Below, piece after piece: positions 1-7,440 of a stretch of 43,511 bases of DNA (positions within the stretch are counted from its first letter, which is position 1; every line of letters begins with the position of its first letter). The notes beneath the pieces are model-generated. The model had not been told where the DNA came from, did no database searches, and saw only the letters and a list, made by a program, of their open reading frames with translations. A program made the position numbers and the translations under genes. Location: assembly GCA_947598345.1 (NCBI GenBank), contig CANQFF010000001.1, forward strand, positions 1-43,511, given 5' to 3'. This DNA comes from an uncultured Bacilli bacterium (GTDB lineage Bacteria > Bacillota_I > Bacilli_A > RF39 > UBA660).

Positions 1-17
1 CTTTCTTGTTGAATCAT
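1..17 (-). CDS. rplN: 50S ribosomal protein L14, first codons only
   Basis: Only the first five codons are inside the window, read leftward from an ATG at position 17. They encode MIQQE, the conserved start of bacterial ribosomal protein L14. A strong GGAGGA ribosome-binding site lies at 25-30. The gene directly follows rpsQ, as in the standard S10/spc gene order. The rest lies beyond the left edge, so the identification rests on five residues plus order. Confidence 0.8.
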
Positions 18-42
18 ATATTATCCTCCTTCACTCGTTCAA

Positions 43-303
43 TTATAAAATAATTGCTTTTTCTATAACTCTTACTAAACGGAAATGTTTAGTTTTAGAT
101 ATAGGTCTAGTTTCGGCAATAAGAACTCTATCGCCTTTTTTTGCCTCATTTTTCTCATCATGTACAGTATATTTTTTAGAATATTTAACTCTTTTTCCAT
201 ATAATCTATCGTTTTTATAAGTTTCTACTAAAACTGTAATAGTTTTATCATTAACATCACTTACAACAGTTCCAACCAATTGATGTGTACTTTTCTCTTC
301 CAT
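43..303 (-). CDS. rpsQ: 30S ribosomal protein S17
   Basis: Encodes an 86-residue S17, an OB-fold protein that binds 16S rRNA early in assembly of the small subunit. The central stretch with KKYTVHDE and KKGDRVLIAETRP is the family signature, and the length is normal. It sits between rpmC and rplN in the S10 operon and starts 15 bases after the rpmC stop, behind an AGGAGG-type ribosome-binding site. Nothing unusual is seen. It should be co-transcribed from the rpsJ promoter. Confidence 0.97.
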   Translation of the reverse strand: MEEKSTHQLVGTVVSDVNDKTITVLVETYKNDRLYGKRVKYSKKYTVHDEKNEAKKGDRVLIAETRPISKTKHFRLVRVIEKAIIL

Positions 304-318
304 AAATTCCTCCTATTA

Positions 319-519
319 TTAAGCTTTATTAGCTAGCTCCCTTTCGCGTAATATCGTTTTCATACGAGCTACTAACTTCCTTAATTCTGTTATTCTTGAA
401 GGTTTTTCCAAAGACCCTGTTGCTTGTTGAAAACGCAAGTTAAATAATTCTTCTTTTGCTTCCTCTATTTTTGAAAGTATTTCTTCATTAGATAATTCTC
501 TTATTTCTTTATTAGTCAT
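319..519 (-). CDS. rpmC: 50S ribosomal protein L29
   Basis: Encodes a 66-residue L29, a small helical hairpin protein near the peptide exit tunnel that contacts 23S rRNA and docking factors such as SRP and trigger factor. The sequence has the family pattern EIRELSNEEI near the start and LFNLRFQQATG in the middle. I chose the ATG at 519 rather than an in-frame GTG at 531, because 519 gives the canonical MTNKEIREL start. The start overlaps the rplP stop (ATGACTAA arrangement), which suggests translational coupling. Confidence 0.96.
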   Translation of the reverse strand: MTNKEIRELSNEEILSKIEEAKEELFNLRFQQATGSLEKPSRITELRKLVARMKTILRERELANKA

Positions 520-940
520 TAGAATCACCACTTTCTTTCTTTACAAATTTACATTTGATAGGAAGTTTATGCATAGCAAGTCTGAAAGCTTCACGAGCTG
601 TTTCTTCACTTACATCAGCTATTTCAAACATAACTTTTCCTTCTTTTACTACTGCAACCCATGCATCATGAGAACCTTTACCTTTACCTTGACGAGTTTC
701 AAGTGGTTTTTTTGTTAATGAAAGATGTGGGAAAATATTTATCCATACTTTTCCTCCACGCTTCATATAACGAGTCATTGCAACCCTGGCAGCTTCGATT
801 TGTCTATCTGTTATCCAAGCTCCTTCAAGTGCCATTAATCCGTATTCACCAAAGTTAACCTTAGTATTTCCTTTTGCTTTTCCTTCATAAGGAAGACGAT
901 GTACATTACGATATTTAGTTCTTTTTGGAATTACTGCCAT
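512..940 (-). CDS. rplP: 50S ribosomal protein L16
   Basis: Encodes a 142-residue L16, which binds 23S rRNA near the peptidyl-transferase centre and the A-site tRNA. Recognisable blocks are PKRTKYRNVHR at the start, the TRYMKRGGKVWI block mid-protein and HKLPIKCKFV near the end. Length is normal. The start lies inside the last codons of rpsC (26-base overlap), an overlap often seen in compact S10 operons. Its own stop overlaps rpmC. Confidence 0.97.
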   Translation of the reverse strand: MAVIPKRTKYRNVHRLPYEGKAKGNTKVNFGEYGLMALEGAWITDRQIEAARVAMTRYMKRGGKVWINIFPHLSLTKKPLETRQGKGKGSHDAWVAVVKEGKVMFEIADVSEETAREAFRLAMHKLPIKCKFVKKESGDSND

Positions 941-1592
941 CTTTATTACCTCCCTTATTTTTAGCAGGAAGTATATCTCCTTTACAAATCCAAACTTTTA
1001 CACCTATTTTACCATAAGTAGTATCTGCTTCTTTCCAAGCATAATCTATGTCAGATCTTAAAGTATGGCGAGGAACACTACCTTCAGTATAACCTTCAGT
1101 ACGAGCCATATCAGCTCCACCTAAACGGCCAGATACAGAAGTTGTAATTCCCTTTGCTCCTGCTTTCATTGTATTTCTAATAGCTCTTTTTTGAGCAATT
1201 CTAAATGATACACGCCCTTCTATTTGACGCGCAATATTTTCCGCTACTATAGCAGCATCTAAATCTGGATTTTTAACTTCTTTTATAGATATTTGAATAT
1301 TTTCGTCAACTAATTTTGATAATTCATTTTTTAATTTCTCTATTTCATCTCCACCGTGACCAATAACAACTCCAGGTTTAGCTGTGTTTATAACAACATT
1401 AGTCTTTTTTTTGTCTCTTTCAATAAGAATACTTGAAACTGATGCGTCTTTTAGTTTTTTCTCTAACATTTTACGAATCTTGTTATCATTGTTTAAATAC
1501 TTAGCATTATCTTTGCCTTCAGCATACCAATTTGATTGCCAAGATTTGTTAACGCCTATTCTAAGTCCTATTGGACTAACTTTTTGACCCAC
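915..1592 (-). CDS. rpsC: 30S ribosomal protein S3
   Basis: Encodes a 225-residue S3, part of the mRNA entry channel and its helicase activity. The start GQKVSPIGLRIG is canonical. A KH domain lies in the first half (GVVIGHGGDEIEKLK corresponds to the GxxG loop), and the C-terminal S3 domain contains the GAKGI and SGRLGGADMAR blocks. The lysine- and asparagine-rich C-terminal tail is normal for AT-rich genomes. It overlaps rplP by 26 bases and follows rplV by 18 bases. Confidence 0.97.
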   Translation of the reverse strand: MGQKVSPIGLRIGVNKSWQSNWYAEGKDNAKYLNNDNKIRKMLEKKLKDASVSSILIERDKKKTNVVINTAKPGVVIGHGGDEIEKLKNELSKLVDENIQISIKEVKNPDLDAAIVAENIARQIEGRVSFRIAQKRAIRNTMKAGAKGITTSVSGRLGGADMARTEGYTEGSVPRHTLRSDIDYAWKEADTTYGKIGVKVWICKGDILPAKNKGGNKDGSNSKKN

Positions 1593-1610
1593 AAGTTTTC
1601 CTCCTTTACC

Positions 1611-1946
1611 TTAGTTTTTATCACTTACAACAATTGTAATATGACTTGTTCTTTTTTTAATTGGATCCACATGAGTTCTTGATCCAAATCTCATTCTTTT
1701 TAGTGTCTGTCCTTCGTCAACAAACGCCTCTTTAACATATAATTTAGTTTTATCTAAACCTAAGTTGTTTTCAGCATTTGCCACAGCAGAAGTTAACACT
1801 TTTAAAGTTAATCTAGCAGCTTCGCTGTTGTAATTCCTACAAATTCTATCTGCTTCTGCCACATCTTTACCGCGAATTAAATTTATTACTAAACGGGCTT
1901 TGCGTGGTGGGATTCTAAGTCCCTTTGCGATTGCTCTTGCTTCCAT
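1611..1946 (-). CDS. rplV: 50S ribosomal protein L22
   Basis: Encodes a 111-residue L22, whose extended beta-hairpin lines the nascent-peptide exit tunnel. The IPPRKARLVINLIRGK block near the N terminus and the hairpin region (KRMRFGSRTHVDPIKKRTSHI) are typical; substitutions in that loop are known in other species to affect macrolide response. No anomaly in length is seen. It lies between rpsS and rpsC. Confidence 0.97.
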   Translation of the reverse strand: MEARAIAKGLRIPPRKARLVINLIRGKDVAEADRICRNYNSEAARLTLKVLTSAVANAENNLGLDKTKLYVKEAFVDEGQTLKRMRFGSRTHVDPIKKRTSHITIVVSDKN

Positions 1947-1969
1947 AAATTCCTTCCTTCCTAGGTTTT

Positions 1970-2242
1970 TTATTTCTTAATCTTGTCATCGCCATGACCA
2001 CCGAATTTACGAGTAGCAGCAAATTCACCTAATTTATGTCCTACCATATCCTCAGTGATATATACAGGAATAAATTCTTTTCCATTATGAACTGCAAATG
2101 TGTTACCTATAAATTCAGGAAATATTGTTGAACGGCGTGACCAAGTTTTAATAACTTCTTTTTTTTCAGATTCATTTACCTTTTTTACCTTTTTCATTAA
2201 ACTATCGTCTACAAAAGGTCCTTTTTTTAAACTTCTAGCCAT
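1970..2242 (-). CDS. rpsS: 30S ribosomal protein S19
   Basis: Encodes a 90-residue S19 of the 30S head, next to S13. The start MARSLKKGPFVD and the GHKLGEFAATRKFGGH block near the C terminus are diagnostic. An upstream in-frame ATG at 2251 exists, but its GGAAAGG ribosome-binding site would touch the start codon; the ATG at 2242 gives a 9-base spacer and the family's normal N terminus, so I chose 2242. Confidence 0.96.
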   Translation of the reverse strand: MARSLKKGPFVDDSLMKKVKKVNESEKKEVIKTWSRRSTIFPEFIGNTFAVHNGKEFIPVYITEDMVGHKLGEFAATRKFGGHGDDKIKK

Positions 2243-2260
2243 GTATACCATCCTTTCCTA

Positions 2261-3091
2261 TTATTTACGGCGATGTACTATTAAGTCATCTGATTGTTTT
2301 TTACCCTTACGAGTCTTATATCCAAGTGCTGGTTTACCCCAAGGTGTAAGAGGTCCTTTATGTCCTATTGGAGCTCTACCTTCACCACCACCGTGTGGGT
2401 GATCATTAGGGTTCATAACTGATCCACGAACTGTTGGTCTAATTCCCATATGTCTTTTTCTTCCAGCCTTACCCAAATTTACTAATTCATAATCTTCATT
2501 TCCAACTTCACCGATAACAGCACGGCAAGTACTTAATACCTTACGAACTTCACCGCTAGTTAAACGAAGTAAAGCATATTTACCTTCAAATCCAAGTATT
2601 TGAACACTTGAACCTGCAGAACGAGCTAATTGCGCTCCTTTACCAGATTTTAATTCAACATTATGAACTAAAGTACCTTCTGGAATATTAGCTAGTGGTA
2701 AACAGTTACCAATTTTGATATCTGCCTTTTCACCACTTTCGATTTTATCTCCAACTTTTAGTCCTTTTGGAGCAATTATATAAGTTTTTTCTCCATCAGA
2801 ATATTTAATTAGAGCAATATTAGCGGTTCTATTTGGATCGTATTCTATAGATGCAACAGTTCCAACAACGCCATCTTTATTTCTTTTAAAATCAATAATA
2901 CGATACTTTCTTTTAGCTCCGCCACCTTGATGACGAACAGTTATTTTTCCTTGATTATTACGTCCACCATTTTTCTTTAATGTAACTAATAATGATTTTT
3001 CTGGTGCTACTTTAGTTAATTCATTACTATTATCTAAAGTAGTCATACCACGTCTACCATTAGTTGTTGATTTATAACTTTTGATTGCCAT
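2261..3091 (-). CDS. rplB: 50S ribosomal protein L2
   Basis: Encodes a 276-residue L2, one of the most conserved ribosomal proteins, needed for subunit association and peptidyl-transferase function. Diagnostic blocks include GRNNQGKITVRHQGGG near residues 43-58 and, in the C-terminal region, MNPNDHPHGGGEGRAPIG with the functionally important histidine-rich loop. The KSYKSTTNGRRGMT start is canonical. Length is normal. It lies between rplW and rpsS. Confidence 0.98.
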   Translation of the reverse strand: MAIKSYKSTTNGRRGMTTLDNSNELTKVAPEKSLLVTLKKNGGRNNQGKITVRHQGGGAKRKYRIIDFKRNKDGVVGTVASIEYDPNRTANIALIKYSDGEKTYIIAPKGLKVGDKIESGEKADIKIGNCLPLANIPEGTLVHNVELKSGKGAQLARSAGSSVQILGFEGKYALLRLTSGEVRKVLSTCRAVIGEVGNEDYELVNLGKAGRKRHMGIRPTVRGSVMNPNDHPHGGGEGRAPIGHKGPLTPWGKPALGYKTRKGKKQSDDLIVHRRK

Positions 3092-3109
3092 TGTATTTCC
3101 TCCTTTAGA

Positions 3110-3391
3110 TTAGTTAAGTTCTATTGAACTTCCTTCTTTTAACTTAACTACAGCTTTTTTCTTTCTATTTGTTAATCCATAATAGCGTCCAACTCTTTTA
3201 GTTTTAGGTTTAACATTTATTGTATTAACGCTTTCTACCTTAACATCAAACACTTTTTCAACAGCTTGTTTAATTTGTGTTTTGTTAGCCTTAGGATCAA
3301 CACTGAATGTAATAACATTGCCATTTTGACTCAAAGTTGCAGTTTTTTCAGTAATAATCGGAGCTTTTATAACATCTCTATAATTATTCAT
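3110..3391 (-). CDS. rplW: 50S ribosomal protein L23
   Basis: Encodes a 93-residue L23, which sits at the tunnel exit and is the main docking site for trigger factor and the signal recognition particle. The start (YRDVIKAPIITEKT) and the FDVKVESVNTINVKPKTKR block are typical. It overlaps the last base of rplD in a TAATG arrangement, implying coupled translation. The SRP RNA gene at about 29.9 kb encodes the RNA part of one of its partners. Confidence 0.97.
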   Translation of the reverse strand: MNNYRDVIKAPIITEKTATLSQNGNVITFSVDPKANKTQIKQAVEKVFDVKVESVNTINVKPKTKRVGRYYGLTNRKKKAVVKLKEGSSIELN

Positions 3392-4014
3392 TATACTAAA
3401 GCCTCCTCTATTTCTTTAATAGCAGCTTCCTCAGCTATAACTAAATTAGCTGAAATTAAATCTAATACATTTATTTCACTAGCTTCTAATAATAATACAT
3501 TTTTTAAATTACGAGTAGCTAAAATAATATTATCGTTTAATTCTGAAACAACTATTAATACATTTCTTTCAACTTTAAAATTATTTAAAATATTTTTCAT
3601 ATCTTTTGTTTTATTAGATTGTAAATTAAATTCATCAACAACAATTAATTCCTTGTTAATTACCTTATAAGCTAAAGCCGATTTCAATGCTAAAGCTCTT
3701 TCTTTTTTGTTTTGTTTTGTTTCATAATTTCTTACTTGGTTGCCAAATGCCCAACCACCGTGATACCAATGTGGTGCTCTTGTAGAACCCTGACGAGCGC
3801 GTCCTGTTCCTTTTTGTCTCCAAGGTTTTCTTCCACCACCAGAAACATCAGAACGACCCTTAACACCTCTTGTTCCTTGTCTTGCATTATTTTGAGCTAA
3901 TTTAATAGCATCATATAATACAGCATCGTTTGGTACAATACCAAAAACATCTTTATTTAATGTAATATCTTTTACTTTTTCACCGTTTGTGTTTAATACA
4001 TCTATCTTACTCAT
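3391..4014 (-). CDS. rplD: 50S ribosomal protein L4
   Basis: Encodes a 207-residue L4, with a globular domain on the solvent side and a long loop reaching the exit tunnel. The loop block VSGGGRKPWRQKGTGRARQG is diagnostic. In several bacteria L4 represses its own S10 operon by binding the mRNA leader; whether that applies to the leader at 5131-5265 is inference. The start overlaps the end of rplC by 8 bases. Confidence 0.97.
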   Translation of the reverse strand: MSKIDVLNTNGEKVKDITLNKDVFGIVPNDAVLYDAIKLAQNNARQGTRGVKGRSDVSGGGRKPWRQKGTGRARQGSTRAPHWYHGGWAFGNQVRNYETKQNKKERALALKSALAYKVINKELIVVDEFNLQSNKTKDMKNILNNFKVERNVLIVVSELNDNIILATRNLKNVLLLEASEINVLDLISANLVIAEEAAIKEIEEALV

Positions 4015-4810
4015 TTGTATCCTCCCTACTAATTGTATCCTTAGTAGATTCAGCTTCTTCTACAACTTCTTCAACTACTGGTGTTTCTTCTTCAGTAACA
4101 CTAGATTCTACTGTTTCCAAAGTCTCTTGAGTAGCAGGTTCTAAAGTTTCATAAGAAACTAAACTTTCCATATCATTTACTTTCCCATTAGCTTTAACTG
4201 CACTTCTTATAACTACTAAACCTTTTTTAGGTCCTGGTATATTTCCGCTTATTAATATTACATTGTTTTCAGTATCAACTGCAACTACTTCAAGATTTTG
4301 AATAGTTACTGTTAGTGTACCCATGTGTCCAGCAAGTTTTTTACCTTTGAAAACACGCATTGGTCTCATTGTTCCCATTGAACCTGGTCTTCTATGATAA
4401 TGTGAACCATGTCCCATAGGTCCTCTACTTTGTCCGTGTCTTTTAATAACACCTTGGAACCCTTTTCCTTTTGTAGTTCCAGTTACATCAACCACTTCTC
4501 CTGGAGTGAAAATATCAGCTGTAATTTCTTGTCCAAGAGTATATGAATTGACATCTACACCTTTTATTTCCCTAAAGAAGCGCTTAGGTGTAGTTTGTGC
4601 TTTTGCTGTATGTCCAGCAGAAGCTTTAGTCGCTAACTTTTCTCTAGTATTTCCAAAACCTAATTGAATTGCATCATAACCGTCATTTTCTTTAGTTTTA
4701 ATTTGTGTTACTACATTTTTTTCTACTTCAACAACAGTTACAGGAATTAATTTACCAGATTCAGTAAACACTTGAGTCATTCCAATTTTACGACCTAAGA
4801 TTCCTTTCAT
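4007..4810 (-). CDS. rplC: 50S ribosomal protein L3 with an acidic C-terminal extension
   Basis: Encodes a 267-residue L3, an early assembly protein with a loop reaching the peptidyl-transferase centre. Core blocks include KGILGRKIGMTQVF at the start, GTTKGKGFQGVIKRHG mid-protein and a GSMG-containing glycine/arginine loop. The conserved core ends near residue 220. The last 45 or so residues are a low-complexity acidic tail rich in Glu, Thr and Val that most bacterial L3 proteins (about 205-215 aa) lack. Such tails occur in some AT-rich Firmicutes and Mollicutes and have no established function. Confidence 0.96.
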   Translation of the reverse strand: MKGILGRKIGMTQVFTESGKLIPVTVVEVEKNVVTQIKTKENDGYDAIQLGFGNTREKLATKASAGHTAKAQTTPKRFFREIKGVDVNSYTLGQEITADIFTPGEVVDVTGTTKGKGFQGVIKRHGQSRGPMGHGSHYHRRPGSMGTMRPMRVFKGKKLAGHMGTLTVTIQNLEVVAVDTENNVILISGNIPGPKKGLVVIRSAVKANGKVNDMESLVSYETLEPATQETLETVESSVTEEETPVVEEVVEEAESTKDTISREDTNE

Positions 4811-4821
4811 ATTTTTCCTCC

Positions 4822-5130
4822 TTATTTAATTATTTTGATATCAACACCACTTGGAATATCTAAATGAGCTAGTGACTCTATAGTTTCCTTTGTTGGATCA
4901 ATGATATCGATTAGTCTTTTGTGTGTTCTTCTTTCAAATTGCTCACGAGAATCTTTATATTTATGAACAGCTCTTAAAATTGTAATTTTTTCAATTTCAG
5001 TTGGTAGTGGAACTGGTCCAACTATTTCTCCTCCATTTCTCTTAACTGTTTCAACGATTTTAGCGCAAGCTTTGTCTAAACTTTTATGTTCAAACGCTTT
5101 TAATTTGATACGAACTTTAGTCTTTGACAT
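4822..5130 (-). CDS. rpsJ: 30S ribosomal protein S10
   Basis: Encodes a 102-residue S10 (NusE), a component of the 30S head that also pairs with NusB in antitermination complexes. The blocks RIKLKAFEH, GPVPLPT and FERRTHKRLIDI are diagnostic. It is the first gene of the S10 operon, following a consensus promoter (5266-5294) and a structured leader of about 125 bases. The ribosome-binding site GGGAGG lies just upstream of the ATG. Confidence 0.98.
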   Translation of the reverse strand: MSKTKVRIKLKAFEHKSLDKACAKIVETVKRNGGEIVGPVPLPTEIEKITILRAVHKYKDSREQFERRTHKRLIDIIDPTKETIESLAHLDIPSGVDIKIIK

Positions 5131-5265
5131 TTTGTATCCTCCCTTCGCCTATATCCAGTATAGACATGCTCCGCGTAAAAACCCGACATCCAAGTATATT
5201 TTATATAACAACTTAACCTGGCGTGTCAGCAACCTTACACATCAACGCAACGCCACACATACAGA
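5131..5265 (-). ncRNA. structured 5' leader of the S10 operon mRNA
   Basis: Between the rpsJ promoter and the rpsJ start is a leader of about 130 bases that is clearly less AT-rich than its surroundings. It can form a stem in which GGCGT (5250-5254, minus strand) pairs with ACGCC (5220-5224), enclosing a loop with a GTAAGGTTGCTGAC core. Similar leaders occur upstream of rpsJ in Firmicutes. A role in ribosomal-protein feedback, possibly via L4, is known from related operons and is inference here. Confidence 0.6.
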
Positions 5266-5294
5266 ATTATACGATAAATAAATAAAAAAATCAA
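5266..5294 (-). promoter_or_regulatory. sigma-A-type promoter of the S10 operon
   Basis: On the minus strand the -35 box is TTGATT (5294-5289) and the -10 box is TATAAT (5271-5266), with an exact 17-base spacer. The -35 box lies within the distal arm of the terminator that ends the upstream prepilin gene, so terminator and promoter share bases. Confidence 0.85.
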
Positions 5295-5322
5295 CATTTT
5301 TTTAAAATTTGTTGATTTTTTT
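5284..5322 (-). terminator. rho-independent terminator after the prepilin-like gene
   Basis: A 12-base inverted repeat (5284-5295 with 5311-5322) is followed on the minus strand by a run of T. It lies 15 bases past the stop of the 5337-7037 gene. The T run also contains the -35 box of the rpsJ promoter. Confidence 0.75.
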
Positions 5323-5336
5323 TACAATTTTAACCC

Positions 5337-7037
5337 TTAGTCAGCTATATCTGTTATAACTATATGTGTTGTTAAAGTATCTTCTCCACCTTCAATAATA
5401 GAAAATTGGAATATTCCTGTTTGAGCTAAACCATCTTGATAGCCACCACGCCTTAACCAAGGACTTTTAGGAGTTAAAAATGTATAATAATCTTGATACC
5501 ATCCTACATTTTGATTAGTAGGAGATAAAGTTTCACTCATTGCATGTCCGTAGCATATCCCACCACAAGCTTCTAAGAAATTTTTGCTAGGATCAGTTGG
5601 AGCTATATATAAATCATAATATTTTGGATCTGGCATATCCTCACCAACATACATAGAACCATCAGCTAGCATTCCACTAAAACCAGAATTATTGTTCTCA
5701 GTCTCACCAGATCTTGGTAATCCATCTGTTCCTGAAAGTACTCCCATAACTGCGTCCCATCCAGCTCCACTTACATCATATACACCATATATATTACCAG
5801 TTGTAGATGCTCCACCGCCACAACTTCCAGTTCCACTTCCTCTATCAGCTATATCATCATAAGGGCATTGTGGATCATTTTTTTGTTCCTGTGTTGCACC
5901 ATTACTAGCTCCTGAAATAAAATCACTATCCATATTTATATAGATTTCTTTATTTTTATATGTATACATTGAATTTCCATACTTTCCGTATTTACTCTGA
6001 GATAAATACGCCATCGCACCCCAATCAGAATTTTTAGCTACATGTGAATCTGCATTACCAATATAATCACCAAATGTTTTAGATGAATTAAAAAGTTCAC
6101 TTATAATTCCAAACATAATTTCATTTCCAGGTAAAATAGTAGGTTCAGGTAAAGAACCTGTTGTATCAAATTTCCCAATCCAAAATCCACTTAATTCTTT
6201 TCCTCCAAAGGTAAATGATGGATGAGTTCTCCATCCACTAGGAGTATTACCCGTATAAGTTGCAGTTCCAAATTCCTTAACATTACTACTTACAAATTTT
6301 ATATCAATCCCACCTGGTTGCGCTATATTAGGAACAGTTGCGCTTGCTGCTCTAAATCCATAAGTATTACCTATTGTATATGAAAACCTAGGAATCCATA
6401 CAAACATAGCCTTTACTTCAGTTTCTAAATCTAAACTTTTTCCAACTTCATCGCTTACTCCATCTTCTAATATAGCTGCATTTGCCCACTCTTGTTTCGT
6501 ATAATCATACCATTTATTCTGTCTATCTGCTATATCCCACTCTTCGTTATCTTCATCGTATACTATTGGAACCATTTTTCTATACAATTTAGGATCCGCA
6601 CCATTTAATTCAGGTGCTTTATACGAATCAACATATATATATTCATCACAATCCTTGTTATCCTTTATAGTATAACTATAACCATCATTATAATCAGCCT
6701 GAACACTTTTTAAATCAGTATCATCTTCAGATTCATCTGATAAAATTATTGGTCCCTTTAAATATCCTTCATCCACTAAATCTCTTATCGAAATACAATA
6801 ACTATTACCATCTTTTTTTTCAAAATCATCTTTATTTTTTTGTAAAAAATCATCAGCCGCACTAAATACTAATCTTTCATTAAAACTATATATATCATTA
6901 TTTTTATCCTTTATAAAGTCGACAATATTAGGAAAAACTAACGCTATTATAGCACTAATAATTATAATAACACCTAAAAGTTCTACCAAAGTAAAGCCAG
7001 AAGTTTTATTAATTTTTTTTAACACAATTTTCCTCAT
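5337..7037 (-). CDS. large type IV prepilin-like surface protein
   Basis: Encodes 566 residues. The N terminus is a class III prepilin leader: a short basic peptide, then GFTLVELL with Gly before Phe and Glu at mature position 5, then a hydrophobic helix (about residues 14-36). PilD-type processing would therefore be expected. The mature part is far larger than a normal pilin. Its second half has blocks (FVWIPRFSY, FWIGKFDTTG, IYGVYDVSGAGWDAVMG, PWLRRGGY) that resemble the C-type-lectin/formylglycine-generating-enzyme fold; this is a weak, motif-level match. Cysteines in the tip could form disulfides. It is a single-gene unit with its own consensus promoter and terminator. No pilus motor or peptidase gene is in the window. 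Confidence 0.7.
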   Translation of the reverse strand: MRKIVLKKINKTSGFTLVELLGVIIIISAIIALVFPNIVDFIKDKNNDIYSFNERLVFSAADDFLQKNKDDFEKKDGNSYCISIRDLVDEGYLKGPIILSDESEDDTDLKSVQADYNDGYSYTIKDNKDCDEYIYVDSYKAPELNGADPKLYRKMVPIVYDEDNEEWDIADRQNKWYDYTKQEWANAAILEDGVSDEVGKSLDLETEVKAMFVWIPRFSYTIGNTYGFRAASATVPNIAQPGGIDIKFVSSNVKEFGTATYTGNTPSGWRTHPSFTFGGKELSGFWIGKFDTTGSLPEPTILPGNEIMFGIISELFNSSKTFGDYIGNADSHVAKNSDWGAMAYLSQSKYGKYGNSMYTYKNKEIYINMDSDFISGASNGATQEQKNDPQCPYDDIADRGSGTGSCGGGASTTGNIYGVYDVSGAGWDAVMGVLSGTDGLPRSGETENNNSGFSGMLADGSMYVGEDMPDPKYYDLYIAPTDPSKNFLEACGGICYGHAMSETLSPTNQNVGWYQDYYTFLTPKSPWLRRGGYQDGLAQTGIFQFSIIEGGEDTLTTHIVITDIAD

Positions 7038-7062
7038 TAATATCGCCTACTCTCATATGATA

Positions 7063-7091
7063 ATTATAGAAAAAAAACATAAATAAGTCAA
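7063..7091 (-). promoter_or_regulatory. consensus promoter of the prepilin-like gene
   Basis: The minus strand has TTGACT (7091-7086), a 17-base spacer and TATAAT (7068-7063), about 25 bases before the start codon. It is divergent from the promoter of the small plus-strand gene at 7132. Confidence 0.85.
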
Positions 7092-7116
7092 TATTTCATA
7101 CATCCAAAAATATACT

Positions 7117-7122
7117 TATAAT
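7117..7122 (+). promoter_or_regulatory. -10 box of the 96-aa gene, nearly leaderless
   Basis: A perfect TATAAT lies 9 bases before the ATG at 7132, with no good -35 box at 17 bases. Transcription would begin within a few bases of the start codon, and the GGTGA ribosome-binding site (7123-7127) would lie at or before the mRNA 5' end. Either the start is further upstream or translation is near-leaderless. Confidence 0.45.
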
Positions 7123-7131
7123 GGTGAGAAT

Positions 7132-7422
7132 ATGAATTTAGTTCCTAATGTTTCCGCACCTATTTATACATCAACTGCATTTTTAATAGGTATATTATTA
7201 TGTGATGACCTAACTCCTGCAGAACAAAATTCATTGGGGAATTGGTTTATGATGGTGGGCCAAGCATTATGTACAAATTCAGCTCAACAACAATTATTAA
7301 ACAATAGAAATAATACGGCAAATCAATATAATTCCCATATAATAAACGATAATAATTTAAGAAGAGCAGCTAATAACATAAAAAAAGAAGTCGACAGTAT
7401 ATTAAAAAAAAATACTAATTGA
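7132..7422 (+). CDS. small conserved-looking hypothetical protein, 96 aa
   Basis: I do not recognise a named family. The protein has a moderately hydrophobic N-terminal stretch, then a block LTPAEQNSLGNWFMMVGQAL, followed by a Gln/Asn-rich polar segment and a lysine-rich C-terminal helix. The middle block looks like a conserved helical motif and is not random low complexity. It is one of only three plus-strand genes in the left 39 kb and opposes its neighbours. It ends with TGA, showing that UGA is a stop codon here. Its 3' end lies within a bidirectional hairpin shared with the convergent sigma-factor gene. Confidence 0.65.
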   Translation: MNLVPNVSAPIYTSTAFLIGILLCDDLTPAEQNSLGNWFMMVGQALCTNSAQQQLLNNRNNTANQYNSHIINDNNLRRAANNIKKEVDSILKKNTN

Positions 7423-7440
7423 ATAAATCAAATTAGTATT
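7411..7440. terminator. bidirectional terminator overlapping two convergent genes
   Basis: A perfect 10-base inverted repeat (AATACTAATT at 7411-7420, AATTAGTATT at 7431-7440) spans the last codons of both the plus-strand gene ending at 7422 and the minus-strand sigma gene ending at 7433. On the minus strand it is followed by a run of nine T, a strong terminator; on the plus strand the tail is weaker. Confidence 0.75.
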
